Shown: positions 26,118 to 34,815, counted from the stretch's first letter. The stretch: 64,000 bases of DNA from Rhodocista pekingensis (GCF_042665545.1 NZ_JBHTCM010000010.1:496001-560000), one strand, 5' to 3'. The notes: generated by a model from the letters alone, not told the origin. Numbers and translations: made by a program.

Positions 26118-26489
26118 ATGGCCGAGACACCGCGCGACAGCGCCGAGACACCACGCGACAGCGTTCCTGCCGGCGGCGCGCCCGGCGCCCGGGCGGACAG
26201 GACCCGCGCCGCGCACGACCGCGGCGGGTTCCGCGACAAGATCCCCGTCGCCGATCCCGCCGCGACGCCGCTGGGCACCGACAGCGAGGCCAGCGGCGGG
26301 GCCGCCGCCGCAGCCCCCGAGGGCTCCCGGCCGCCCGGCCCGACCGGCGGCCCCTCCCCCGGAACGCCGCATCCGTCGGGGCAGGCCCGCGGGGACGTCC
26401 CACGGGGCGCGACCCGTTGGTTCTGGGTCGGCGGGGCCGCCCTGGTGGCCATGCTGGCGGGCCTTCTGCCCCTGTTCTTCCTGCGCTGA
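26118..26489 (+). CDS. Small tail-anchored hypothetical protein
   Basis: A 123-residue protein with a long Pro/Gly/Ala-rich, probably disordered N-terminal part (1-98) and a single C-terminal membrane helix (about 101-121, WVGGAALVAMLAGLLPLFFL). No signal peptide or known domain is seen; the soluble part would face the cytoplasm if it is C-tail anchored. GGAGGGGAG upstream of the ATG is a good ribosome binding site. Its position 15 bp after the HPF fusion suggests an operon. A shared duplicated leader (AETPRDSAETPRDS) begins the protein. Confidence 0.65.
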   Translation: MAETPRDSAETPRDSVPAGGAPGARADRTRAAHDRGGFRDKIPVADPAATPLGTDSEASGGAAAAAPEGSRPPGPTGGPSPGTPHPSGQARGDVPRGATRWFWVGGAALVAMLAGLLPLFFLR

Positions 26490-26509
26490 GCGGGCGTCTC
26501 CCCGACGGA

Positions 26510-26542
26510 AACCGGCCCGCCCCTGGGTAGGGCGGGCCGGTT
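26510..26542. terminator. Bidirectional intrinsic terminator
   Basis: A perfect 13-bp stem (26510-26522 with 26530-26542, AACCGGCCCGCCC type) with a 7-nt loop. It lies between the convergent tail-anchored protein gene and the DUF4383 gene and can serve both. Confidence 0.75.
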
Positions 26543-26563
26543 CCGGGGCGGTGGCCCGACCGG

Positions 26564-26992
26564 TCAGGTCCGGACCCGGCCGTCGATCCGCGCCTCCACC
26601 GGGGCGGTGACGAACCAGCCGAAATAGGCGGCCGGGGCCGCCAGCAGGGCGTGCAGCCAGATGTCGTGACCGTAGATGGGGATCAGGCCGAAGGTCGTGT
26701 TCAGCACCGGGAAGAAGCCCATCACGACCAGCAGGCCGTAGACGACGGCGACGCTCCGGGCATAGGCGCGCGAGGCACCCCAGCCGCGCGACGCCGACAG
26801 GCCCCAGATGCCGAAGGCGAGGTGGACCAGATTATGGACCCAGTTCACCGGGAACAGGCCCAGCAGGTAGCCGTAGCCACCGTCGATGGCGAGGGCGCTG
26901 CCGTCCACCGGCGGCGCCAGCAGCGCGGGAATGAAGCCCAGGATGCCGGCCCCGGTGAACAGCAGGCCCCAGACGAGGGCGAATGTCCGCAT
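26564..26992 (-). CDS. DUF4383-type membrane protein
   Basis: A 142-residue integral membrane protein with about four predicted helices (6-27, 55-70, 80-100, 110-128). The segments LGLFPVNWVHNLVHLAFGIWG and IYGHDIWLHALL match the conserved core of the DUF4383 family, whose function is unknown. No partner gene is evident. It is read toward the shared terminator at 26.5 kb. Confidence 0.8.
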   Translation of the reverse strand: MRTFALVWGLLFTGAGILGFIPALLAPPVDGSALAIDGGYGYLLGLFPVNWVHNLVHLAFGIWGLSASRGWGASRAYARSVAVVYGLLVVMGFFPVLNTTFGLIPIYGHDIWLHALLAAPAAYFGWFVTAPVEARIDGRVRT

Positions 26993-27131
26993 GGATCATC
27001 TCCGGAAGAGAGCGGGTGGTCCCGTCTCAACCGGCAGGCCCGCCGCCCGTTGCGGGGCAATCGCCCGGCTTACCGGGAAAAGACGCTGGCCGGGAAAAGA
27101 CGCCGACCGGGAAAAGAGCCCGGGCCAGGGC

Positions 27132-28046
27132 TCAGGCGGCGCGGCGCAGGTCGGCCTTGGCCCGCTTCGACGCCATGGGCAGAATCGGGGCGGCCGACGC
27201 CTCGGCCGCGCCGCGGACCCGGCGGGCGACCTTCTTGTAGGCCCCGCTCTCGATCTGGCGGATGCGCTCCTTGCTGACGCCGTACTGCTGCGCCAGCGTC
27301 TCCAGCGTCACCGGCTGGTCGGTCAGGTTGCGGCTGACGAAGATGTGCCGCTCCCGGTCGCCCAGCGCCCCCAGCGCATCGACCATCAGGGCCTTGCGGA
27401 CCGCCAGTTCGCTCTTCTCGGCAAGGCGGACCTCCACCGTCTCCGCCTCGTCCGCCAGGAGGTCCAGCGCCTCGTGGTCGCCGTCCTCACCCACCGGCAC
27501 GTTCAGCGACGTGACCGGGGTGGCGAAGCGGTGCTCCATCTCCCGCACTTCATCGACGGAGGCGCCCAGCTCGTCGGCGACGCGATCCGCCTCCTCGTCG
27601 CTCATGATGCGGTCCTGGATGCCCAGCCGGCGCTGCGTCTGGCGGAGATTGAAGAACAGACGCTTCAGCGCGGCCGTGTTGCCGCCCTTCAGCATGGACC
27701 AGTTGTGCAGCACATAGGTCTGCACCTCCGCCCGGATCCACCACAGCGCATAGGTCGCCAGACGGAATCCGCGGTCGGGATCGAAGCGCTGCACGGCCTT
27801 CACCAGACCGATGTTCGCCTCGGAGATCAGATCGCCCATCGGCAGGCCCGAACGGGCGTATTTGGAGGCGATCTTCACCGCCAGCCGCATATGGCTGCGC
27901 ACCAGCCGGTCGAACGCCTTGCGGTCCTGGCGCTCCGCCCAGGCCCGCGCCAACGCCTGCTCCTCCGCCGGGTCCAGCATGGGGTGGCGGTTGGCCTGGG
28001 CCGTATAGGCGCGCAGCACATCGATGGATTCGGAAAAGACTGACAT
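27132..28046 (-). CDS. rpoH: RNA polymerase sigma-32 factor
   Basis: A 304-residue heat-shock sigma factor. Region 2 (FDPDRGFRLATYALWWIRAE, about 87-106) and the downstream RpoH-specific stretch (NTAALKRLFFNLRQTQRRLG) identify it as sigma-32 rather than sigma-70. Region 4 with the HTH (VTLETLAQQYGVSKERIRQI) lies near 250-270. The ATG at 28046 follows GGAGG at optimal spacing. It stands alone with a long leader and a putative promoter at 28.18-28.20 kb. Confidence 0.94.
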   Translation of the reverse strand: MSVFSESIDVLRAYTAQANRHPMLDPAEEQALARAWAERQDRKAFDRLVRSHMRLAVKIASKYARSGLPMGDLISEANIGLVKAVQRFDPDRGFRLATYALWWIRAEVQTYVLHNWSMLKGGNTAALKRLFFNLRQTQRRLGIQDRIMSDEEADRVADELGASVDEVREMEHRFATPVTSLNVPVGEDGDHEALDLLADEAETVEVRLAEKSELAVRKALMVDALGALGDRERHIFVSRNLTDQPVTLETLAQQYGVSKERIRQIESGAYKKVARRVRGAAEASAAPILPMASKRAKADLRRAA

Positions 28047-28174
28047 CAGCAACATCCTCCAGACGCAGAGGCGCCATGGCACAGGGCCGGCCTGTGCAGG
28101 GGCGTTTCCACCCCCGCGCCCGGCCTTTGCCGGGCACGCCCTGTCGGTCCGCCGTCCTTTCTTGGAACGGTTCT

Positions 28175-28203
28175 AAGATAAGCCCGCCGCCACCGATCCG
28201 CAA
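28175..28203 (-). promoter_or_regulatory. Candidate promoter of rpoH
   Basis: On the minus strand TTGCGG (28203-28198), a 17-bp spacer and TATCTT (28180-28175). The start site would be ~120 nt before the rpoH ATG. Confidence 0.35.
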
Positions 28204-28233
28204 GCCCCGAGATAGCTTGCGAACAAGATTATC

Positions 28234-28263
28234 GTGCGCAGGAGTTTTCACCTCCCTGCGCAC
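28234..28263 (-). terminator. Hairpin between pseudo-receiver gene and rpoH
   Basis: A 9-bp perfect stem (GTGCGCAGG with CCTGCGCAC) extended by AG/CT past a bulge, with loop near TTTTCAC. It could terminate the upstream receiver-like gene; the T run after it is poor, so it may instead be regulatory. Confidence 0.35.
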
Positions 28264-28459
28264 GCCCGATCGCCCGCCTGTCTCCCTGGAAGCCGTGTCC
28301 AGGCGCACCTGCCTTCGGGGTCCGTCTCTCCAGGGGTCCTTTCAGGGCATGTCCTCGGGAACGTAAAGGTCAACAGCAGGCCCGCGCCCCTGTTCCCCTC
28401 CCGTCTTTCCCGCCGCCCGGGCGGGAAGACCGGAGCGGCCGGCGCGGGCCGGGCCGGCG

Positions 28460-28804
28460 TCAGGCGACGGCGATGGCGGGCGGGGTTTCGAAGGCGCAGG
28501 AAATCTCCAGCACGTCGGGCGCCCCGCTCAACACCCAGTCGCCCGGCGCGGTCAGGCCCGGATGGGCCCCGTCCCAGACGACGGCACCGCCCAGGGACCG
28601 GATGCGGGCCGCCATGTCACAGACGGCCGTGGCAGGATAGAGCCCGCCGCCGATCAGGGCGCCGCCGAAGCGCATCTCCCGCAGCAGAGCCAGGGCGGAG
28701 GCCGGATCGTTGGTCACCGCCTTGGCGCGGTGACCGGCCCGTGCCAGTTGCCCCGCAAGGCGCAGCGCCTTCAGGGCATCGCCTTCCACCAGGAGGATGT
28801 CCAT
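28460..28804 (-). CDS. Degenerate receiver-domain protein
   Basis: A 114-residue protein with the CheY-like alternation of strands and helices (MDILLVEGDALKALRLAGQL at the start). The phospho-acceptor Asp after strand 3 is replaced (GALIGGGLYP), the acidic pocket is E7/D9 only and the KP motif near strand 5 is lost (WVLSGAPD). It is thus a pseudo-receiver that probably works by protein interaction without phosphorylation. No output domain or kinase is adjacent. Confidence 0.7.
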   Translation of the reverse strand: MDILLVEGDALKALRLAGQLARAGHRAKAVTNDPASALALLREMRFGGALIGGGLYPATAVCDMAARIRSLGGAVVWDGAHPGLTAPGDWVLSGAPDVLEISCAFETPPAIAVA

Positions 28805-29022
28805 TCCTGTGTCCCCGGGGGCCTTCCTGCCTGGGCTGCCACCGCCAGGCCCCCTTGCGCAGCGGCCCGTGGTTGAACCCTTATCCTAGCCCGTCCCGGG
28901 GCGGGACCGGATTCCCCATTGGTCCGTCGCCCCTAGGCAGTTCGGTGGAGCCCCACCGGGGCGGACTAATCCCGACGGGGGGGGCGCCGGCAGCCCTTGC
29001 CCGCCCCGGTCGGGATCGCCGC

Positions 29023-29448
29023 TCAGGCCACCGTCGTCCGCACGTCCAGATTGCCCCGGGTCGCGTTGGAATAGGGGCAGACCTGATGCGCCTTTCCGAC
29101 CAGCTCCTCGGCGCGGGCACGGTCCACCCCCGGCAGGTCCACCCGCAGCGCCACGTCCAGCCCGAAGCCGCCGTCGGAGCGGGGGCCGATGCCGACCGTG
29201 GCCGTCACCGTGGCATCCGGCGAGACGGTCAGCTTCTCCTGCCGGGCCACCAGCTTCAGGGCCCCCAGATAGCAGGCGGCATAGCCGGCGGCGAAAAGCT
29301 GTTCGGGGTTGTTCCCCTCCCCGCCGGCGCCGCCCAGTTCCGTCGGCGTCGAGAGCCGGACGTCGAGGCTGCCGTCGGCGGTGCGGGCGCGGCCGTCGCG
29401 CCCGCCGGTGGCGGTCGCCTCGGTCCTGTACTTCACATCCACGGGCAT
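29023..29448 (-). CDS. Organic hydroperoxide resistance protein (OsmC/Ohr family)
   Basis: A 141-residue thiol peroxidase of the Ohr branch of OsmC. Both redox cysteines are present: C59 (AAGYAACYLGAL) and C124 (HQVCPYSNATRGN). It reduces organic and lipid hydroperoxides using lipoyl thiols in characterised members. It sits 79 bp downstream of the catalase gene on the same strand, giving a peroxide-defence pair. No OhrR-type regulator gene is adjacent. Confidence 0.92.
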   Translation of the reverse strand: MPVDVKYRTEATATGGRDGRARTADGSLDVRLSTPTELGGAGGEGNNPEQLFAAGYAACYLGALKLVARQEKLTVSPDATVTATVGIGPRSDGGFGLDVALRVDLPGVDRARAEELVGKAHQVCPYSNATRGNLDVRTTVA

Positions 29449-29527
29449 CTGCTGCTCCTGTCCATCGGTCTGGTGGGGTGGGAACGGGCGGCGACGCCCG
29501 ATGGCTCCAGGGCCGCCGCCCGACCGC

Positions 29528-31117
29528 TTACTCGGCCGCGTTGCGGCCGGGCTCCTGCTCCAGCTTGCCGCTGGTGTAGGTGGGACCGCGCCGGTTCTGG
29601 CCCGGCGACGGCTTGCCCTCCAGCGGCGGCAGGGCCTTCGCCGTCTCCAGGTCGATGCCCGCGCCCTGCGCCACCCGGGTGCCGTAGTCCGGATCGCAGT
29701 GCCAGAAGTGCCAGACCATGCGCAGCGCGATGTGCTCCGGGCACTGCTTCATGTCGTCGGACAGGTTGGCGATCAGGTCGTCGCGCTCCCAGTCCTCGAA
29801 GCTGCGGTAGCGCTCCCCGGCCTGGACATAGTCGTCCGCCGTGCGGGTGGTCTGGTAGCGGCCCAGGTGTCCTTCGACCCACTGGTGGTAGTCGTGCTCC
29901 GGCTTCGGCGCTTCCGTCAGCCCGCCCATGGAGCTGGGCTCGTAGTTCACCCGCGGGTTCTCCGGGCCGCGGTCCACGTAGAAGGCCATCTGGCCGTCGC
30001 GCTGGTTGGTGCGGGCCGGCGTCACCGGGGCGTTGACCGGAAGCTGGAGGTAGTTGGCGCCGACGCGGTAGCGCTGCGTGTCCGAATAGGACAGCGTCCG
30101 GCCTTGCAGCATCTTGTCGTCGGAGAAGTCGATCCCGTCCACCAGCACGCCGGTGCCGAAGGCCGCCTGCTCCACCTCCGCGAAGAAGTTGTCGGCGTTG
30201 CGGTCCAGCACGACCCGGCCGACCGGCAGCAGCGGGAAGCGGTCCTCCGGCCAGCGCTTGGTGTCGTCCAGCGGGTCGAAGTCCAGTTCGGGATGCTCCT
30301 CGTCCGACATGATCTGGACGCACATCTCCCACTCGGGATAGTCGCCGCGCTCGATCGCGTCGTGCAGATCGCGGGTGGCGTGACCGACATCGCGGGCCTG
30401 GATCTCCGCCGCCTGCGGGGCGGTCAGGTTGCGCACGCCCAGCTTCGGCTCGAAGGAGAACTTGCAGAGCACGGCCACGCCCTGGTCGTTCACCAGCTTG
30501 TAGGTGTTCACGCTGGAGCCCTGCATGTGCCGGTAGTCGGCCGGGATGCCCCAGGGGCTCTTCACCCAGGTCACCATGTGCAGGCTTTCCGGGTGGTGCA
30601 TGACGAAGTCGTAGAAGCGCCAGGGCTCCTGCCGGTTGCTGATCGGGTCCGGCTTGAAGGCGTGGATCATGTCCGGGAACTTCACCGCGTCGCGGATGAA
30701 GAAGACCTTCAGGTTGTTGCCGACCAGGTCCCAGACCCCGTCCACCGTCTTGAACTTGATGGCGAAGCCGCGCGGGTCGCGGGCGGTTTCGGGGCTGTCC
30801 TTGCTGCCGATCACGGTGGAAAAGCGGATGAAGACCGGCGTCCGCTCCCCCGCCCGGGTCAGCACCTTCGCCCGCGTGTATGTCGTGGCGGGCTCGTCAC
30901 CGATCCGGCCATAGGCCTCGAACCAGCCATGTGCCCCGGTGCCGCGCGCATGCACGACGCGCTCCGGGATGCGCTCGCGGTCGAAATGCGTGATCTTCTC
31001 GATGAACTGGTAGTTCTCAAGGGTGGCCGGGCCGCGTTCGCCGACGCTGCGGATGCTCTGGTTGTCGGAGATCGGATGGCCCTGCCGGTTGGTCAGCGTG
31101 CGATCATCGCTGCCCAT
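29528..31117 (-). CDS. katA: Monofunctional heme catalase
   Basis: A 529-residue small-subunit (clade 3-like) catalase that breaks down hydrogen peroxide. The catalytic His is H56 in RVVHARGTGAHG; the distal Asn lies in DLVGNNLKVFF and the proximal heme Tyr in SYSDTQRYRVG. There is no signal peptide and no C-terminal flavodoxin-like domain of large catalases. AGGAGGA precedes the ATG. It diverges from a chemoreceptor gene and is followed by the ohr-type gene. Confidence 0.95.
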   Translation of the reverse strand: MGSDDRTLTNRQGHPISDNQSIRSVGERGPATLENYQFIEKITHFDRERIPERVVHARGTGAHGWFEAYGRIGDEPATTYTRAKVLTRAGERTPVFIRFSTVIGSKDSPETARDPRGFAIKFKTVDGVWDLVGNNLKVFFIRDAVKFPDMIHAFKPDPISNRQEPWRFYDFVMHHPESLHMVTWVKSPWGIPADYRHMQGSSVNTYKLVNDQGVAVLCKFSFEPKLGVRNLTAPQAAEIQARDVGHATRDLHDAIERGDYPEWEMCVQIMSDEEHPELDFDPLDDTKRWPEDRFPLLPVGRVVLDRNADNFFAEVEQAAFGTGVLVDGIDFSDDKMLQGRTLSYSDTQRYRVGANYLQLPVNAPVTPARTNQRDGQMAFYVDRGPENPRVNYEPSSMGGLTEAPKPEHDYHQWVEGHLGRYQTTRTADDYVQAGERYRSFEDWERDDLIANLSDDMKQCPEHIALRMVWHFWHCDPDYGTRVAQGAGIDLETAKALPPLEGKPSPGQNRRGPTYTSGKLEQEPGRNAAE

Positions 31118-31478
31118 CGCTTCCTCCTGGGTCCAAGGGCGTGCCCGCCCGCATCACCGGGGCGGCCCCCCTCCAACCGGGCTGTCCGCCGCCGGTTCCG
31201 ACAGCGCCCTCCCTGGCCGGCCGGCCAGGGCAGGATGTCGCGCCTATCCTTCCGATTACTTCACCGATACAGCGGACGGTGCCACGCACCGCCCCCGGCG
31301 GAAACGATCTGAAACATATCGCAACAGAAACCGCACGGATGCGGCCTTTCCCTTCAATGAGGCGGCGCCTTGTTCTGGGCTGAAAGATTTCGGCACACGC
31401 TAATACTTTCGGTTAAGGCTTCATCAATCCAACGCGCCCGATACTCGCGCCACGGGGACTGGGTCCCGGGAGGATGCG
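31118..31478. other. Divergent intergenic region, catalase / chemoreceptor
   Basis: About 360 bp. It contains a 20-nt perfect palindrome (31211-31230) and an AT-richer stretch at 31300-31420 likely to hold both promoters. No OxyR or flagellar-type promoter could be assigned with confidence. Confidence 0.4.
31211..31230. repeat. 20-nt perfect palindrome
   Basis: The sequence from CCCTGGCCGG through its exact complement is self-complementary over 20 bases with no loop. It lies ~95 bp upstream of the catalase ATG. Confidence 0.8.
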
Positions 31479-33440
31479 ATGCGGAAATGGCTGAATAATC
31501 AACCCCTTGGCCTGAAACTGTACGGTGTGGTCGCGCTGCTGTCGCTGATCGCCGTCCTGCTGGCGGCGATCGGCAACCTCTCCTTGTCGGCGCAGCATGC
31601 GCGGACGGAGGCGATGCGGCTGGCCGAAGCGCATCTGGAGACCGCGGCCGAGGCGGCGGGCGGCCTCCAGGCGCTGGCCCGCCACACGGCGATGCTGGCC
31701 CTGGATCTGAGCGGCCCCCACCGGGAGAGCCATGAGGCCGCGGCCGCGGCTGCGCTGGAGACGGTGCGGGAGGATCTGCGCACCCTGGAGAGCAGCGACG
31801 CGCGCCTCCAGGACCGTCTGGCCGGGGTCGAGGCGGAGATCGAGGCCTTCCTGCCCACCTACCGCGCGGTGGTGGAGGCCGGCGCCCGGGGCGATGCGGC
31901 CGCAGCGGCGCGCGCGGTGCTGGACGGCAGCGCCCGGATCGACGCCGCCACCGCCGTCTTCCAGTCCGTCGAACGGGAAGCCAGGGCGGAGCAGGATACC
32001 CTGGCCGCCTCCGTGGCCGCCGCCCGGGAACAGGCGGGCCTGACCATGATCGCCACCGCCGTGGGCGCCATCGCCATCGGCTTCGGCCTGTCCTGGTTCA
32101 TCGTCAACGGCATCAACCGGCCCCTGACCCGGATGATCCGCGCCATGGGCCGGCTGGCCCAGGGCGACGACCATGTGGAGATCGAGCGGTGCGGCCGGCG
32201 CGACGGGATCGGGGAGATGCAGGAGGCCCTGGTCGCGCTCAAGGCATCCATCGCCGATGCCTATCACATGCGGCAGATGGTGGACGACATGCCCATCGCC
32301 GTCATGCTGACCGATCCGCAGGACGAATTCCGCATCACCTACTGCAACAAGAGCACCAACGCCCTGCTGAAGAGCATCGAGCACCTGCTGCCCGTGAAGG
32401 CGGACGAGCTGGTGGGCCGGACGATGGATGTCTTCCACCGCGTCCCGACCCGCCAGCGGGAGATCCTGTCCGATCCCGCGAACCTGCCCTGGAAGGCGAA
32501 GATCCGGCTGGGGCCGGAGACGCTGGACCTGCGCATGTCCGCCGTGAACGACCGCCAGGGCCGCTTCCGCACCGTCATGCTGAACTGGGCCATCATCACC
32601 GAGCGGGTGAAGCTGGCCGACGATTTCGAGCGCACCGTGAAGGCCGTGGTGGACACGGTGGCCGCCGCCGCGACGGAGCTGGAGGCGTCGTCCCGGTCCA
32701 TGTCGGCCACGGCGGAGGAGACACGGTGCCAGTCCATCACCGTCGCCTCGGCGGCGGAGCAGGCCTCCGCCAACGTGCAGACGGTCGCCTCCGCCGCGGA
32801 GCAGCTGTCCGCCTCCATCGCGGAGATCGGCAAGCAGGTCGCCCATTCCTCCGACATCGCCGCCCGCGGCGCGGCTGAGGCGGACGCCACCCAGGCCACC
32901 GTGGACAGTCTCGCGGAGGCCGCGAAGAAGGTGGGCGAGGTGGTCGGCCTGATCAGCGCCATCGCCAGCCAGACCAACCTGCTGGCACTGAACGCGACGA
33001 TCGAGGCGGCCCGCGCCGGGGAGGCCGGCAAGGGCTTCGCCGTCGTCGCCGGCGAGGTGAAGGTGCTGGCGCAGCAGACCCAGAAGGCGACGGAGGACAT
33101 CTCGACCCAGATCGCCGCGATCCAGGAGGCGATGGGCGGGGCAGTCGGAGCCATCCGCCGCATCAACACCGTGATCGCCGAGGTGAATCACATCGCCGGC
33201 GCCATCGCCGCGGCGGTGGAGGAACAGTCGGCGGCGACGCAGGAGATCGCCCGCAACGTCGAGCAGGCGGCCAACGGCACGGCGGAGGTCTCCGCCAACA
33301 TCGCCAGCGTCACCGTCGCAGCGTCGGAAGCCGGCAGCTCGGCGGTGCAGGTCGCCGACAGCTCCAGCGAGCTGGGCCGGCAGTCGACCCTGCTGGCGAC
33401 CCAGGTGGACACCTTCATGCGGTCCGTCCGCGCCGCCTGA
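31479..33440 (+). CDS. Methyl-accepting chemotaxis protein with cytoplasmic PAS-like domain
   Basis: A 653-residue transmembrane chemoreceptor. TM1 is about 12-34, a helical periplasmic domain about 35-187, TM2 about 188-208 and HAMP about 209-262. A PAS-like domain follows (about 267-375; MVDDMPIAVMLTDPQDEFRI, YCNKSTNALLKSIE). The C-terminal signalling coiled coil has the hairpin region VGLISAIASQTNLLALNATIEAARAG in its usual place. Like other alphaproteobacterial receptors it lacks the CheR-binding pentapeptide at the C-terminus. Ligand unknown. Confidence 0.92.
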   Translation: MRKWLNNQPLGLKLYGVVALLSLIAVLLAAIGNLSLSAQHARTEAMRLAEAHLETAAEAAGGLQALARHTAMLALDLSGPHRESHEAAAAAALETVREDLRTLESSDARLQDRLAGVEAEIEAFLPTYRAVVEAGARGDAAAAARAVLDGSARIDAATAVFQSVEREARAEQDTLAASVAAAREQAGLTMIATAVGAIAIGFGLSWFIVNGINRPLTRMIRAMGRLAQGDDHVEIERCGRRDGIGEMQEALVALKASIADAYHMRQMVDDMPIAVMLTDPQDEFRITYCNKSTNALLKSIEHLLPVKADELVGRTMDVFHRVPTRQREILSDPANLPWKAKIRLGPETLDLRMSAVNDRQGRFRTVMLNWAIITERVKLADDFERTVKAVVDTVAAAATELEASSRSMSATAEETRCQSITVASAAEQASANVQTVASAAEQLSASIAEIGKQVAHSSDIAARGAAEADATQATVDSLAEAAKKVGEVVGLISAIASQTNLLALNATIEAARAGEAGKGFAVVAGEVKVLAQQTQKATEDISTQIAAIQEAMGGAVGAIRRINTVIAEVNHIAGAIAAAVEEQSAATQEIARNVEQAANGTAEVSANIASVTVAASEAGSSAVQVADSSSELGRQSTLLATQVDTFMRSVRAA

Positions 33441-33479
33441 CCAGCGCCCCCCCGCCCGTCCCGTCTGGCGTCCGGACGC

Positions 33480-33518
33480 GGAAAAGCCCCCGTGAGAGCG
33501 ATCTCCGGGGGCTTTTCC
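33480..33518. terminator. Strong intrinsic terminator after the chemoreceptor gene
   Basis: A perfect 13-bp stem (33480-33492 with 33506-33518, GGAAAAGCCCCCG type) and 13-nt loop; the stem edges supply AAAA/TTTT, making it bidirectional. It serves the chemoreceptor gene and possibly the small convergent gene at 33.6 kb. Confidence 0.85.
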
Positions 33519-33611
33519 GTATCTCCGTCCCGAGCCTGACGCCCGGGCCTGCGGCTGATGTCCGTCGCGTCGCGCTCCCGCCCGTCCCTGTGGACGGGCG
33601 GGAAGGGTCCG

Positions 33612-33779
33612 TCAGCCGTCGATCAGGGCGCGGTTCCGCTCCAGCGCCTGCGTCAGGTCGTTCTGCGCATCGCGCAGGCGCCGGGCGCAATCGGACAGGC
33701 GGCGCACATGAAAGGCCATGTCCTCGGCCCGGTTCAGCAGGTGGGAGTGCGGCAGGCGGGTGCGCATGTCGATGACCAT
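33612..33779 (-). CDS. Small hypothetical protein, predicted helical
   Basis: A 55-residue protein from MVIDMRTRLPHSHLLNRAED to NRALIDG. The centre (AFHVRRLSDCARRLRDAQNDLTQALERN) has a clear heptad pattern and should be one long amphipathic helix or coiled coil. AGGAG lies 7 nt upstream of the ATG. It is convergent with the chemoreceptor gene and shares its bidirectional terminator. No family is recognised; one Cys is present. Confidence 0.65.
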   Translation of the reverse strand: MVIDMRTRLPHSHLLNRAEDMAFHVRRLSDCARRLRDAQNDLTQALERNRALIDG

Positions 33780-33945
33780 CACGAACTCCTGGTTGGTTGT
33801 TCGCTGCTTTCTACGCCCGTTTCCGCCCGTTGGATCACTCCAGGCTGGTTACATATGCGTTCGGTCAGCTATGCAATCGGATACTGGCACGCGATCGGGA
33901 CGATATACAAGCAAAAGGTGATGTGCCCGGGCGCAGAAATGCGCC

Positions 33946-33967
33946 GCCCGGGGCCTGTGCCCCGGGC
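33946..33967 (-). terminator. Possible terminator of the ferredoxin reductase gene
   Basis: A 9-bp perfect stem (GCCCGGGGC with GCCCCGGGC) and 4-nt loop, 44 bp past the fpr stop on the minus strand. The trailing sequence is only moderately T-rich (ATTTCTG). Confidence 0.45.
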
Positions 33968-34011
33968 GCGCCCATCAACGGTCCGGCCGGTCCCGGTATG
34001 GCCGGTCCCCG

Positions 34012-34815
34012 TCAGGCCACGGCCCGGACGGGTTCCGGCGCCGACTTGTCCACGAAAGCCTTTTCAATGACATAGTCGGCCGGCGTATGCCCGGAGCCTT
34101 CGACGAAGCCCCGCTCCTCCAGCAGGGCGTTCATGTCCGCCAGCATGTCCGGGCCGCCGCAGATCATCGCCCGGTCCAGCGCCGGGTCGAGGTCCGGCAG
34201 GCCCAGGTCCGCCGCCATCCTGCCGGTGCGCACCAGATCGGTGATCCGGCCGGTATAGGTGGAGGGTTCGCGCGTCACGGTCGGGTAGTAGACGAGCTGC
34301 TGGCGGATCAGGTCGCCGAAATACTCGTTCTCCGGCAGCTCGCGGGTGATCAGGTCCTTGTAGGCCAGCTCGGCGTTGAAGCGGACCGTGTGGGTCAGCA
34401 CCACCCGCTCGAAGCGGCCATACAGCTCCGGATCGCGGATCAGGCTCATGAAGGGAGCGAGGCCGGTGCCGGTCGAGAACAGGTAGAGATTGCGGCCCGG
34501 ACGCAGATGGTCGGCCACCAGCGTGCCGGTCGGCTTGCGCCCCACCAGCACGGTGTCGCCCACCTGGATGTGCTGGAGGCGGGAGGTCAGCGGCCCGTTC
34601 GGCACCTTGATCGAGAGGAACTCAAGATGTTCCTCCCAGTTCGGGCTCGCCATCGAATAGGCGCGCACCAGCGGGCGGCCGTCCACCATCAGCCCGATCA
34701 TGGCGAACTGGCCGTTGACGAAGCGGAGCGAGGGCGAACGGGTCAGGGTGAAGCTGAACAGCGTATCGGTCCAGTGATGGACGCTGGTCACCTTCTCCTC
34801 GGCGAATGCGCTCAT
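34012..34815 (-). CDS. fpr: Ferredoxin-NADP+ reductase
   Basis: A 267-residue FAD-dependent reductase moving electrons between NADPH and ferredoxin or flavodoxin. The FAD motif RAYSMASP (about 51-58) and the NADP-binding GTGLAPF and ICGGPDML segments are present, and the size fits the bacterial Fpr class. ATG 34815 is chosen for the GAGGAGG 10 nt upstream. It diverges from the cys operon, which lacks a cysJ flavoprotein, so it may supply reduced ferredoxin for sulfite reductase. Confidence 0.93.
   Translation of the reverse strand: MSAFAEEKVTSVHHWTDTLFSFTLTRSPSLRFVNGQFAMIGLMVDGRPLVRAYSMASPNWEEHLEFLSIKVPNGPLTSRLQHIQVGDTVLVGRKPTGTLVADHLRPGRNLYLFSTGTGLAPFMSLIRDPELYGRFERVVLTHTVRFNAELAYKDLITRELPENEYFGDLIRQQLVYYPTVTREPSTYTGRITDLVRTGRMAADLGLPDLDPALDRAMICGGPDMLADMNALLEERGFVEGSGHTPADYVIEKAFVDKSAPEPVRAVA

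Larger units (their letters stand above)
28047..28459. other. rpoH leader and intergenic region
   Basis: About 410 bp without a supported gene. On the minus strand it holds a candidate promoter (28175-28203), a hairpin (28234-28263) and a moderately AT-rich stretch at 28195-28250. RpoH leaders often contain regulatory structure; no specific thermosensor fold can be claimed. Confidence 0.45.

Noticed and set aside
31400..31450. Sigma-28 (flagellar) promoter for the chemoreceptor: TAAGGCTT ... CCCGATAC
   Set aside because: The -10-like part fits, but the distance to the TAAG element is about four bases too long.
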